NCBI GenBank assembly: GCA_037443945.1
Contig: JBBINH010000013.1
Span: forward strand, 1 to 64,000
From: SSF26 sp037443945
Lineage (GTDB): Bacteria; Chloroflexota; Anaerolineae; J102
Length of the DNA stretch: 64,000 nt
Direction of reading: 5' to 3'
Within the stretch, counting starts at the first letter, position 1, and the number at the start of each line of letters is the position of its first letter. Position numbers and translations under genes: made by a program. The notes under the pieces are model-generated. The model saw only the letters and a list, made by a program, of their open reading frames with translations. It was not told the DNA's origin and did not search any database. Positions 24,567-32,961 of the stretch are shown one piece after another.

Positions 24567-26455
24567 AGGTCATCGCCACGGCCGGCCATGTCGATCACGG
24601 CAAATCGGCGTTGGTCGAAGCGCTGACCGGCATCCATCCCGATCGCCTGGCCGAAGAGCGGGCACGCGGGATGACCATTGATCTGGGATTTGCCTGGATG
24701 AAGTTGCCCTCGGGCGAGGAGATGGGGATCATCGATGTGCCCGGTCATATCGACTTCATCCACAACATGCTGGCCGGACTAGGCGGCATTGACGCCGCCC
24801 TCCTGGTTGTGGCCGCCGATGAAGGCGTGATGCCGCAGACACGCGAACATCTGGACATCCTCGACCTGCTTGAGCTGGAACGCGGGGTCGTCGCCCTGAC
24901 CAAAATCGATCTGGTGGATGACCCCGACTGGCTGGCGTTGGTGGCAGAGGAAGTCCGCGAGCTGTTGGCGCCCACTCGCCTGGCTGCAGCACCCCTTGTC
25001 CCCGTCTCGGCGCATACCGGCTCCGGGTTGGAAGCACTGCGCGAGGCCCTGACCACGGTGCTGGCCACGGCACCGACCCGTCCTGACCTGGGCCGACCTC
25101 GCTTACCGATCGATCGGGTCTTTACCATCGCCGGCTTCGGCACGGTGGTAACGGGAACCCTGGTCGACGGCAGCCTGCACCTGGGCGATGAAGTCGTCAT
25201 TGTCCCGGGCGATTGCAAGGCGCGTATCCGCGGACTGCAGACGCACAAGACAAAGCGCGAGGTGGCCGTACCCGGTTCGCGTGTCGCCGTCAACCTGAGC
25301 GGCGTGCGACCCGGCCAGATCGGGCGCGGGCATGTCCTGACCTATCCCAACCTGATCCGGGAGACACGACGGGTGGATGCACGCCTGCGGGTATTGGCGG
25401 CGGCGCCGGTGCCGCTGCGCCACAACATGACCATCACGTTTCACAGCGCCGCGGCCGAAACGCCGGGACGACTGCGCTTGTTGGAGGCCGACGAACTGCC
25501 ACCGGGTGCCACGGGCTGGGTCCAGATCGAGCTGGACAAAGCCCTGGCCTTGGCCCGCGGGGACCGTTTTATCGTGCGTCGGCCTTCGCCCAGCCAGACC
25601 CTGGGCGGAGGCATTATCCTGGACCCGGTTCCTCCTCGCCGCCATCGCCGCCGACGGCCCGAAGTCATGGCCCATTTCGAGTTGCTCTGGCGCGGCACAC
25701 CGGCCGAGCTGTTGCAAGACCTCATCGCCAGGACAGGCCCGCTCCCGGCTGCCCAGGCCTTGGCCGCCGTTCCCCTCCCGACCGACCAGGCGCAGGCAGC
25801 CCTGGTCGAATTACAACGCACGGGCCGTGTGGAACCGTTGGACCCGACCGATCCGACATCCCCGCTCATCACCCCGGCAGGCTGGGAGACCCTACGCCAT
25901 CGTCTGACCGAGCTGCTGGCGCAGTTCCATCGGGCCTATCCCTTGCGCCCGGGGATGGGGCGCGAGGAGGTCAAAAGCCGGTTGCAACCCCGCGCAGGCT
26001 GGTCTACGCGGCTTTTCAATGCCATCGTGGCGCGGGCCGTGGCCGAAGGGGCCGTGCGCGAGTTCGGAACGTGGTTGGCGCTGCCCGACTTCCAACCCCG
26101 TTTCACGCCTGCGCAACAACAGGCTGTGGACGGCTTGCTGGCACAATTCCAGGCAGCGCCGTTCAACCCACCGACGGTCCGTGACTGCATCGCCGCGGTG
26201 GGCGAGGATGTGTTCAATGCTCTACTCGAACGGCAAGTGCTCGTCCGGGTTGCACCCGAAGTGGTGTTCGCGCGCGACGCCTACGAGGCCATGGTGGCCA
26301 CGGTACGCCGTTATCTGGACGAGCACGGCACCATCACGGTGGCTGCCTGCCGCGATCTGTTCGGCACCAGCCGCAAATACGCCCTGGCCTTGCTCGAATA
26401 CCTGGACCAGGTGCGGGTCACGCGACGGGAAGGGGACGTGCGGGTGAAGTGGTGA
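24563..26455 (+). CDS. selB: Selenocysteine-specific translation elongation factor SelB
   Basis: The 630-residue GTPase carries GHVDHGKSALVEALTG (P-loop), RGMTIDLGF (switch I), DVPGHIDFIHNML (switch II) and ALTKIDLVD (NKxD equivalent TKID). Domains II/III include RVFTIAGFGTVVTGTLVDG. The C-terminal half (about 350-630) has winged-helix repeats that bind the SECIS hairpin, ending LFGTSRKYALALLEYLDQ. SelB delivers Sec-tRNA to UGA codons. No selA, selD, tRNA-Sec or selenoprotein with an in-frame UGA was recognised in the window, so the rest of the system must be elsewhere. It is coupled to the coiled-coil gene by ATGA. Confidence 0.93.
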   Translation: MKVIATAGHVDHGKSALVEALTGIHPDRLAEERARGMTIDLGFAWMKLPSGEEMGIIDVPGHIDFIHNMLAGLGGIDAALLVVAADEGVMPQTREHLDILDLLELERGVVALTKIDLVDDPDWLALVAEEVRELLAPTRLAAAPLVPVSAHTGSGLEALREALTTVLATAPTRPDLGRPRLPIDRVFTIAGFGTVVTGTLVDGSLHLGDEVVIVPGDCKARIRGLQTHKTKREVAVPGSRVAVNLSGVRPGQIGRGHVLTYPNLIRETRRVDARLRVLAAAPVPLRHNMTITFHSAAAETPGRLRLLEADELPPGATGWVQIELDKALALARGDRFIVRRPSPSQTLGGGIILDPVPPRRHRRRRPEVMAHFELLWRGTPAELLQDLIARTGPLPAAQALAAVPLPTDQAQAALVELQRTGRVEPLDPTDPTSPLITPAGWETLRHRLTELLAQFHRAYPLRPGMGREEVKSRLQPRAGWSTRLFNAIVARAVAEGAVREFGTWLALPDFQPRFTPAQQQAVDGLLAQFQAAPFNPPTVRDCIAAVGEDVFNALLERQVLVRVAPEVVFARDAYEAMVATVRRYLDEHGTITVAACRDLFGTSRKYALALLEYLDQVRVTRREGDVRVKW

Positions 26456-26624
26456 GTAGTCGACTCCCTGCGCGGCGCCGGCCTGCCGTGCGGGATCCGC
26501 AGCTCTCAGGCCGCTCGCGAAAGGGCCGATGAGCAGGCAAGAAAAGCAGGGGAGGGGAGGCAAAGGGGCAACCCCCTTGCACAATGTCTGAGCATAAGCC
26601 GAAAAAATGAGAAAATGCTTACCT

Positions 26625-26669
26625 TGTGAGACTTAAGTCACAGTCGGGACGGGAGGACTGCGCCAGAAT
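26625..26669 (+). promoter_or_regulatory. CRP/FNR-type operator and -10 of the respiratory cluster
   Basis: TGTGA (26625-26629) and TCACA (26638-26642) flank the palindrome GACTTAAGTC. A -10-like CAGAAT lies at 26664-26669, giving a start near 26676 and putting the dyad centre at about -42, the classical activator position. The 8-bp spacing differs from the 6 bp of CRP sites, so the regulator is uncertain. The surrounding 120 bp are clearly AT-richer than the genome around them. Confidence 0.4.
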
Positions 26670-26743
26670 AAAAGCCAAAATGGTTGCTGGCTTACTATCC
26701 AGGGGAAGCGCCTGTTTCCTCCTTTTATCTTGTGGAGGTTTCT

Positions 26744-27130
26744 ATGCAACGATGGCAGGTTATTCTATTGGCAATCGTGTTCGTCCTGGCCTTGCCGTTG
26801 GCTGCCTGCGGCGGTGGCGGAGGTCAACCGGCGCCTGCGGCCGCACGGGGTGACCCGGTCAAGGGTGAGCAGCTTTTCACCGTGACCTGCGCCGCCTGTC
26901 ACGGTCCCAAGGGCGAAGGGGTGCCGGGGTTGGGCAAAGATATGACGAGCAGCGCCTTTATTGCTTCACAAACGGATGATCAGTTGCTGGAATTCATCAA
27001 GAAAGGCCGTGATACCAGCGATCCGGCCAATACAACCGGTGTCGCCATGCCACCTAAAGGCGGTAATCCCGCCCTTACCGACGAACAGTTGCGTGATATC
27101 ATTGCTTATATACGAACTTTGCAAAAATGA
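26744..27130 (+). CDS. Lipoprotein mono-heme cytochrome c
   Basis: The 128-residue product has a signal peptide ending in the lipobox LAAC, a glycine-rich linker, and one class I cytochrome c domain. The heme site is CAACH (VTCAACHGPKGEG) and a likely axial methionine is in VAMPPKG. It would sit on the outer face of the membrane and donate electrons to the CuA subunit encoded two genes later, or to NirS. The ATG at 26744 has a GGAGG eight bases upstream; the longer frame from 26684 is rejected. It opens the respiratory cluster behind a candidate CRP/FNR site. A T-rich gap of 79 bp separates it from the next gene. Confidence 0.88.
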   Translation: MQRWQVILLAIVFVLALPLAACGGGGGQPAPAAARGDPVKGEQLFTVTCAACHGPKGEGVPGLGKDMTSSAFIASQTDDQLLEFIKKGRDTSDPANTTGVAMPPKGGNPALTDEQLRDIIAYIRTLQK

Positions 27131-27209
27131 ATGTTTTTAGCAAGACATCTTATTTTCCTTATTCTTAGTTGTTTAGCTTTTCTTTTCATTCGTCAAGGAG
27201 GAGTTGATC

Positions 27210-27386
27210 ATGTCCGAACCACAAGCGCCGGCTCACGAGGTGGAACCGCAGGAGATCCCGCGTGGGCAAAAACTATTCGATAACTGGATCCTGCTTTTGC
27301 TCTTGTCTTTGGCCATTAGCGGCGTGCTCTACAACGCCTGGGGCCTGATCGAACTGTTCACCCTACCGCCGTCGTCCGTCCGTTAG
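27210..27386 (+). CDS. Small single-span membrane subunit of the heme-copper complex
   Basis: A 58-residue protein with one membrane helix (NWILLLLLSLAISGVLYNAW, residues about 25-45) and a short polar N-terminus. Position just ahead of a CuA subunit II suggests a counterpart of the small subunit IIa of ba3-type oxidases, which completes the helix missing from subunit II. AAGGAGGAG lies before the ATG at 27210. Sequence similarity alone is too weak to prove this; context is the main support. Confidence 0.65.
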   Translation: MSEPQAPAHEVEPQEIPRGQKLFDNWILLLLLSLAISGVLYNAWGLIELFTLPPSSVR

Positions 27387-27396
27387 GGAGGAGAGT

Positions 27397-27918
27397 ATGG
27401 TTTCACCGCAAGCGCTTTGGTGGAAGCCTCTCCACCGCTATGAAAAGACCTGGCTGATTGTCGGTCTGGTGTTTTGCGTGTTTTTGACGGCCATGATGCC
27501 CTTATGGTTCGTACTGGGCAGACAGAATGTGCCGACCACGACCTACCGGGTGGATCCGCTGCAATACGCCGTTTTCGTCACCCGCTGGGCCGAGGCCAAC
27601 AAGGTGGATATCCTGAACAACATTCCCGTCGTGGCACCGGCGCCGGGGTCCGATGTGTATCTATTGGGGCGACAGTGGCAATGGTATCCCGTGCTGAGGC
27701 TGCAAAAGGGGCAAACCTATCGGCTCCATCTGTCTTCGCAAGATGTCCAACACGGGTTTTCGCTGCAGCCTACGAATCTGAACCTGCAAATTTTGCCCGG
27801 TTACGAGTACGTCGCCACCATTACGCCGACGACCAGTGGCGAATTTGCCGTCATCTGTAACGAATTCTGCGCCATCGGGCATCATCTGATGGTGGGCAAG
27901 ATTATCGTGACCGAATGA
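27397..27918 (+). CDS. Heme-copper enzyme subunit II with CuA (ba3-like)
   Basis: The 173-residue protein has one N-terminal membrane helix (about 18-40) and a cupredoxin domain outside. All CuA ligands are visible: the histidine in QDVQHGFSL and the cluster CNEFCAIGHHLM with two Cys, a His and a Met. RQWQWYPVLRL is the aromatic electron-entry region. This subunit takes electrons from cytochrome c and passes them to subunit I. It starts 10 bp after the small subunit with a GGGAGGAG site and lies 13 bp before subunit I, so the three genes form one unit. Confidence 0.92.
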   Translation: MVSPQALWWKPLHRYEKTWLIVGLVFCVFLTAMMPLWFVLGRQNVPTTTYRVDPLQYAVFVTRWAEANKVDILNNIPVVAPAPGSDVYLLGRQWQWYPVLRLQKGQTYRLHLSSQDVQHGFSLQPTNLNLQILPGYEYVATITPTTSGEFAVICNEFCAIGHHLMVGKIIVTE

Positions 27919-27931
27919 GGAGGAATACACC

Positions 27932-29656
27932 ATGGCCGTAACCACCCTTCCGGCGGCAAGGGCGACCTTCCGCACCTGCCCTGTGACGACCCTGAAAGTG
28001 GATATTGCCGCCGAGCGGCTGATCATCGCCAACGCCGTAGCGGCCGTCGTCTTTCTCGCCCTCGGCGGGTTGTTTGCCCTCCTGCTGGCCCTGACCCGCT
28101 GGCAGGCCATTCATTTGCTTCCGGCCGACTGGTTCTACCGCGTGCTCACGGGTCACGGCTTCGACATGCTGGTGGCCTGGATCGTGTTTTTCGAGGTTGC
28201 CGGTCTCTATTTCGGCAGCGCCATCCTCCTCAATGCCCGGCTGGTGGGGCCGCGGTTAGCCTGGCTGGCCTACGCCCTCATGGTGGTCGGCGCCGTGTTG
28301 GTCAATGTCATGGTCCTGATGGGCCAGGCCGATGTCCTGTTTACGGCGTATGTACCGCTGAAGGCCCATCCCCTCTTCTATCTAGGCGTCATCTTCTTTG
28401 CCGTGGGGGCGCTGATTGCCGTGTTGCTCTTCTTCGCCACGGTGTGGGTGGCGGGGCGAGAAGGACGCTATCAAGGTTCTTTGCCGCTGGTCACGTTTGG
28501 TCTGATGGTAGCAGCCATCATCGCCCTTTACACCCTCCTCTCCGGGGCGCTGGCCTTTGTCCCGGCCTTTTTGTGGTCGCTAGGCCTGTTGCCGCATGTG
28601 GATCCCGGCTACTTCCGCAACGTCTTCTGGAGCTTTGGCCATCCCGCCCAGCAGATCAACCTGGCGGCCATGGTGGCGGTGTGGTATGCCCTGGCTACGA
28701 TGACGGTAGGCGCTACGCCGCTGAACGAAAAGTTCTCGCGGCTGGCCTTCGTGTTGTACGCCCTGTTCATCAACCTGGGTTCGGCCCATCATCTGCTCAG
28801 CGATCCCGGCCCCAGCTTTGCCTGGAAGATGAGCAATACCTCCTACGCCATGTACCTGGCGGTGTTGGGGAGTCTCATCCATGCCTTTTCCATCCCCGGC
28901 GCCATCGAGGTGGCGCAACGACGCCGTGGTTTCACGAAGGGCGCGTTCGAATGGTTGCGCAAGGCGCCCTGGCATGAGCCGGGCTTTGCCGCCTTGGTGC
29001 TTTCGATGATCCTCTTTGGCTGGATCGGCGGGGCGACCGGCGTGGTCATCGGCACCGAGCAGATCAACATGGTGGCCCACAACACCTTGCGGCTACCGGG
29101 GCACTTTCATGCTACCGTCGTCGCCGGCACCACCCTGGCTTTCATGGGCCTGACGTACTATCTCATCCCGCTCATCTTCCGCAAAGAACTGAAGCTGAAG
29201 AAGCTGGCCCAATGGCAGCCTTATGTCTTTGCCGTGGGCATGTTCCTGGCCGTTATCGGGATGATCGGCAGCGGGCTTCTGGGGATCCCGCGTCGGCACT
29301 GGGACATCACCTTTACGAACGCGCCGCTCCAGGTCACCTTGCCCGGTGCCGCTCAGATCACCCTGGCCGTGATGGGTATCGGCGCCCTCATTGCCGTGGT
29401 GGGCGGTATCCTGTACCTGGCGGTGGTATTGGTGTCGGTCTTCACCGGCCCCCGGGTCGAGGCCAGCCGTCTGACCCTGGTTATGGACCGGCGTAACCCG
29501 CTGGTGGAACAGGCCATCCCCGACACGGGTAAAGAAGTGACCGACAAAATCGCCCCGCGTGGCACGGTCATCCTCACCTTTGCGTTTCTGGTCTTCTTCA
29601 TGGCCTACTACCTGACCAACTGGTGGTTGCTGGGCCGGACGTGGTGGATTCGGTGA
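27932..29656 (+). CDS. B-family heme-copper enzyme subunit I lacking the active-site tyrosine; candidate NO reductase
   Basis: The 574-residue, about 13-helix protein aligns with ba3 oxidase subunit I. Low-spin heme ligands are H75 and H393; H391 binds the high-spin heme (PGHFHAT). CuB ligands are H237 (FGHPAQQ) and H286/H287 (GSAHHLLSDPG). In ba3 oxidase the sequence after the first CuB histidine is GHPIVY and the tyrosine is cross-linked to it; here position +4 is Q241. E376 and Q377 (GTEQINM) lie near the active site. Loss of the tyrosine is a mark of NO reductases, and NirS follows 77 bp downstream, so NO reduction is more likely than O2 reduction. The alignment to ba3 is from memory. Activity is inferred. 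Confidence 0.85.
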   Translation: MAVTTLPAARATFRTCPVTTLKVDIAAERLIIANAVAAVVFLALGGLFALLLALTRWQAIHLLPADWFYRVLTGHGFDMLVAWIVFFEVAGLYFGSAILLNARLVGPRLAWLAYALMVVGAVLVNVMVLMGQADVLFTAYVPLKAHPLFYLGVIFFAVGALIAVLLFFATVWVAGREGRYQGSLPLVTFGLMVAAIIALYTLLSGALAFVPAFLWSLGLLPHVDPGYFRNVFWSFGHPAQQINLAAMVAVWYALATMTVGATPLNEKFSRLAFVLYALFINLGSAHHLLSDPGPSFAWKMSNTSYAMYLAVLGSLIHAFSIPGAIEVAQRRRGFTKGAFEWLRKAPWHEPGFAALVLSMILFGWIGGATGVVIGTEQINMVAHNTLRLPGHFHATVVAGTTLAFMGLTYYLIPLIFRKELKLKKLAQWQPYVFAVGMFLAVIGMIGSGLLGIPRRHWDITFTNAPLQVTLPGAAQITLAVMGIGALIAVVGGILYLAVVLVSVFTGPRVEASRLTLVMDRRNPLVEQAIPDTGKEVTDKIAPRGTVILTFAFLVFFMAYYLTNWWLLGRTWWIR

Positions 29657-29670
29657 GCTTTCGAAGGAAC

Positions 29671-29705
29671 GGCCTCCCTCTCTTCTCTCACGAGAGAGGG
29701 AGGCC
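29671..29705 (+). repeat. Perfect 13-bp inverted repeat between subunit I and nirS
   Basis: GGCCTCCCTCTCT and AGAGAGGGAGGCC flank a 9-nt loop. No T-run follows, so it may be an mRNA-processing or stabilising hairpin, or a weak terminator setting the ratio of the two enzymes. Confidence 0.7.
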
Positions 29706-29733
29706 CTTAAACAGGCGATATTGGAGGAATATC

Positions 29734-32097
29734 ATGAATAAAAAGCTGTTCACTCTTGGGATTCTTTTCGTAATCGTCCTGATGTTGGCCGCCTGTAGGA
29801 GAGCTGGGCAGGTACCGAAGTATATTCTGACCCCCGGCATGCACGAAGGTCAGCCCGTCTTCGTCGGCATGGATGAAGAAACGCATGGGGTGATCAACCC
29901 GGTTCTGCATGCCGAACCCGGCGAGCGTCTCGGTGTTATGCTGGTCAACAGTGGCGAGGAGAAGCACGACCTTGTCTTCGTCTTACCGGATGGCAAAACG
30001 GTCCGCTCGCATGCCGTGACCAAGCGAGGGGAAACGGCTTTTGTCACCTTGACGGCTCCGGCTCAGGATGGGGTGATCAACTACTACGATTCCGCCCACG
30101 AAAAAGCGGGAATGAAGGGCGTTCTCCTGGTAGGAAGCGCTCAGGCTGAAGAGGCAACCCGGTCCCAGCAGGAGTTGGCGCTTGCGGCCATTCAAAAGGG
30201 TGGATGTGCGGCCTGTCATGTGATCCCCGGAGCGACAGGCGCGGGAACGATCGGGCCCGATCTGAGCGAGATCGGCGCCGTTGTCAAGGCACGTCTGGAA
30301 AAGGGCGAGTATAAGGGCACGGCCAAAACGGTGGAAGCCTATCTGACCGAAGCCATTCAGTCACCCGATGCCTTCATCGCGCCGCAATGTCCTACCGGTC
30401 CCTGTCCTTCCGGAACCATGCCGCCTTCTCTGGCACAGGTATTAAGTGCCGCCGAACTGGAGGCGGTGGTGCGCTATCTGGCTTCCCTTCCGGGCGGGGC
30501 CGTCGCTCAAGCCCCGGAAGCCGCGCAGGGGGAAGTGACTCCTGCGGCGCCCGAGATAACGCTTACCGAGGAGGAGCTTGCCTGGGCAAAGCAGACCTAC
30601 TTCGAACGTTGTGCGGGGTGTCACGGTACGTTGCGCAAAGGCGCGACCGGTCCGGCGCTCACCCCTGATAAAACGCAACCCAAAGGCACGCTCGGGCTGG
30701 CAGCGATCATCTTCAACGGTACCAATCGTGGGATGCCCGATTGGGGTAAACAGGGCTTCTTTAGCCAGCAACAGACCGAAATCATGGCGAAATTCCTGCA
30801 AATGGAACCGCCTGCCCCGCCGGAGTTTTCCCTGGAGCAGATGAAGGGCACTTGGGAGCTAATCGTGCCTCCGGATCGGCGCCCCACCACGCCCCAAACT
30901 CAACGCGATTGGCAGAATTACTTCGTGGTGACCCTGCGCGATGCCGGCAAAGTGGCGGTGATCGATGGCGACACCTATGAAATCGTCAGCGAAGTGCAGA
31001 GCGGCTATGCCGTCCATATTACCCGCATGTCGGCCTCGGGACGCTACGCCTATGTCATCGGTCGCGATGGTCGCCTGGCGATGATCGACCTGTGGATGGA
31101 GACGCCCCAGGTGGTGGCACGCGTGCAGACTTGCTACGATGCCCGCTCCGTCGAAGTCAGCAAGTATAACGGTCCGGAAGGGGACTTCGCGGATAAGTAC
31201 GCCATCACCGGCTGCTATTGGCCCCCGCATTTCGTCATCCTCGATGGTCAGACCCTGGAACCGCTCAAAATCGTCAGCACACGCGGCTACACGGTGGATA
31301 CGCAGGAATTCCACCCCGAACCGCGCGTTGCCAGCATTGTCGCCTCCCAATACAAACCGGAGTGGATCGTCAACGTCAAGGAAATCGGGCAAATCTGGCT
31401 GGTCAACTATGCAGACCCCATGGCGCCCAAGATCAGCATGCTACCGGCCGCGCGCTTCTTGCATGATGGTGGTTGGGATGCCAGCAAACGCTATTTCTTA
31501 GTGGCAGCCAATCAGTCGAACAAAATCGCCATCGTGGATGCCCAGGAGGATAAATTGATCACCATGGTGGATACGCCCAAGGTGCCTCATCCGGGACGCG
31601 GGGCCAACTGGATCGACCCGGAGTTCGGGCCTGTGTGGAGTACCGCCCACCTTGGTGATCCCAGTGTCATCGCCATCGGCACCGACCCCGAAGGACATCC
31701 CGCTTCGGCCTGGCAGGTGGTGCGCAACATCACGCTGCCCGGCTCCGGCAGTTTGTTCATCAAGACCCATCCCAATAGCAAGTGGATCTGGGTGGATATG
31801 ACCCTCAACTCCGACCCGGTGTTGGCCCGCACGATTTGCGTCATCCCCAAGGCCGATCCCACCAAGACCGAGCGGTGCTGGGAAGTCGGCAGTTATGGGC
31901 GTGCCGTCCATTTTGAATACAACCGCCAAGGCACGGAAGTGTGGGTCAGCTTGTGGGGCGATGCTGCCAAACCCGGTGAAACCGGTGAGATCGTGATTTA
32001 CGACGATGCCACCTTGAGCGAGAAGGCGCGTATCAAGGATTTGATCACACCGACCGGTAAGTTCAATGTGTACAATACGGTAAACGACATCTACTAG
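29734..32097 (+). CDS. nirS: Cytochrome cd1 nitrite reductase with extra cupredoxin-like and cytochrome c modules
   Basis: The 787-residue protein is about 200 residues longer than usual NirS. The order is lipobox LAAC (C21), cupredoxin-like domain (about 28-135), cytochrome c (CAACH 158-162, likely Met ligand in GTMPP), NirS cytochrome c domain (CAGCH 293-297), and the d1 propeller (about 395-787). Propeller marks are GYAVHITRMSASGRYAYVIG with the heme d1 ligand H428, QEFHPEPRVAS, and RFLHDGGWDASKRY. It reduces nitrite to NO outside the membrane. The cupredoxin keeps H78, H122 and M127 but lacks the usual Cys (YYDSAHEKAGM), so it may not bind type 1 copper. GGAGG precedes the ATG at 29734. 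nirE/J-type d1 genes are not in the window. Confidence 0.93.
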   Translation: MNKKLFTLGILFVIVLMLAACRRAGQVPKYILTPGMHEGQPVFVGMDEETHGVINPVLHAEPGERLGVMLVNSGEEKHDLVFVLPDGKTVRSHAVTKRGETAFVTLTAPAQDGVINYYDSAHEKAGMKGVLLVGSAQAEEATRSQQELALAAIQKGGCAACHVIPGATGAGTIGPDLSEIGAVVKARLEKGEYKGTAKTVEAYLTEAIQSPDAFIAPQCPTGPCPSGTMPPSLAQVLSAAELEAVVRYLASLPGGAVAQAPEAAQGEVTPAAPEITLTEEELAWAKQTYFERCAGCHGTLRKGATGPALTPDKTQPKGTLGLAAIIFNGTNRGMPDWGKQGFFSQQQTEIMAKFLQMEPPAPPEFSLEQMKGTWELIVPPDRRPTTPQTQRDWQNYFVVTLRDAGKVAVIDGDTYEIVSEVQSGYAVHITRMSASGRYAYVIGRDGRLAMIDLWMETPQVVARVQTCYDARSVEVSKYNGPEGDFADKYAITGCYWPPHFVILDGQTLEPLKIVSTRGYTVDTQEFHPEPRVASIVASQYKPEWIVNVKEIGQIWLVNYADPMAPKISMLPAARFLHDGGWDASKRYFLVAANQSNKIAIVDAQEDKLITMVDTPKVPHPGRGANWIDPEFGPVWSTAHLGDPSVIAIGTDPEGHPASAWQVVRNITLPGSGSLFIKTHPNSKWIWVDMTLNSDPVLARTICVIPKADPTKTERCWEVGSYGRAVHFEYNRQGTEVWVSLWGDAAKPGETGEIVIYDDATLSEKARIKDLITPTGKFNVYNTVNDIY

Positions 32098-32109
32098 CCC
32101 TAAGGGTAT

Positions 32110-32152
32110 TTCCGCCCTTCGTCGGGGCAACTTGCCCGGATGGAGGGCGGAA
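32110..32152 (+). terminator. Hairpin after nirS, possible terminator
   Basis: Outer arms TTCCGCCCT/AGGGCGGAA enclose an inner GGGC/GCCC pair. There is no T-run afterward, so termination would be weak or Rho-aided. Downstream genes have no evident promoter of their own. Confidence 0.45.
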
Positions 32153-32214
32153 GCCCCCACCGACTTGACGAGAATCTGAGCATCCGAACGCGTGCTATCC
32201 CAACCTCCCGTCCT

Positions 32215-32961
32215 ATGCTTGCCGCTTTTCTCCTCGGTCTCTTTGGCAGTATGACCCATTGTGTGGGCATGTGCAGTGGGGTCATGGTGCTGCTGGGCCG
32301 GGGGAGCAACGGCCAGGGACGGCTGCTCTTGCATCTGGGCCGTGTCACCACCTATGCCCTCCTCGGCGCCCTGGCCGGGGGTGTGGGCTCGTTGCTCCTC
32401 GACGCCGGCGGAGACGAGGCCATGGCCTCGGGGCACGTCCACGCTGCGGCGGTTCCGGCGCCGTCGCTTCTGGCCGATCTGGCACCCTGGCAGGGGCTGA
32501 TGGCGTTGCTGGGGGCGGCGGCCGCCGTTTACATGGCCATAGCCGTGCTGGGTTATGCGCCTTCCCCGGAACGATGGCTGGGACGGGCGACGCACTTATG
32601 GGGTCGCCTCGCCCGCCGTCGGCTTGGCGCCGGCAACGGGTTGGGAGCACGGTTTGGCGCCGGCCTCTTATGGGGGTTCTTGCCTTGCGGGCTGGTCATG
32701 GCGGCGCTGTTGCCGGCGGGCATGGCCGGTTCGGCCGGCCGCGGGGCGTTGACCATGCTTGCTTTCGGCCTCGGTACCTGGCCGATCGGATTAGGCCTGG
32801 GTTCTCTGGCGCCGTATCTCCTGAGCGTCCAACGACGTCAGTCGCTACGGCTGCCGGTGGCCGGTCTTATCCTTCTGGTAGGGGCACAAATGGCCTTGCG
32901 CGGTCTGGCAACTTGGGGGTGGGTATCCCATGGTCATTGGGGAGGGCTGATGCTGTGGTAG
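32215..32961 (+). CDS. Sulfite-exporter TauE/DsbD_2-type membrane protein
   Basis: A 248-residue protein with about six to seven membrane helices. GLFGSMTHCVGMCSGVMVLL and GLLWGFLPCGLVMAALLPAG are the paired cysteine-containing motifs of the family that includes the CcoS/CcoG-neighbour 'SafE' proteins and DsbD-like transporters. These are often encoded with copper ATPases and heme-copper oxidases and are thought to help metal or thiol delivery. The ATG at 32215 fits the family start. The start of the P-type ATPase overlaps its stop by 7 bp. Exact function is inferred from context. Confidence 0.7.
   Translation: MLAAFLLGLFGSMTHCVGMCSGVMVLLGRGSNGQGRLLLHLGRVTTYALLGALAGGVGSLLLDAGGDEAMASGHVHAAAVPAPSLLADLAPWQGLMALLGAAAAVYMAIAVLGYAPSPERWLGRATHLWGRLARRRLGAGNGLGARFGAGLLWGFLPCGLVMAALLPAGMAGSAGRGALTMLAFGLGTWPIGLGLGSLAPYLLSVQRRQSLRLPVAGLILLVGAQMALRGLATWGWVSHGHWGGLMLW

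Noticed and set aside
26456..26743. Possible tRNA-Sec or SECIS element after selB
   Set aside because: No cloverleaf, T-loop consensus or in-frame UGA gene could be found there.
27397..29656. Calling the CuA/subunit I pair an ordinary ba3 cytochrome c oxidase
   Set aside because: The cross-linked tyrosine needed for O2 reduction is replaced by Gln, and the genes adjoin nirS.
32259..32954. Extended N-terminus of the copper ATPase
   Set aside because: This frame overlaps the TauE/DsbD_2 gene and has no similarity to ATPases; the GTG at 32955 gives the normal start.
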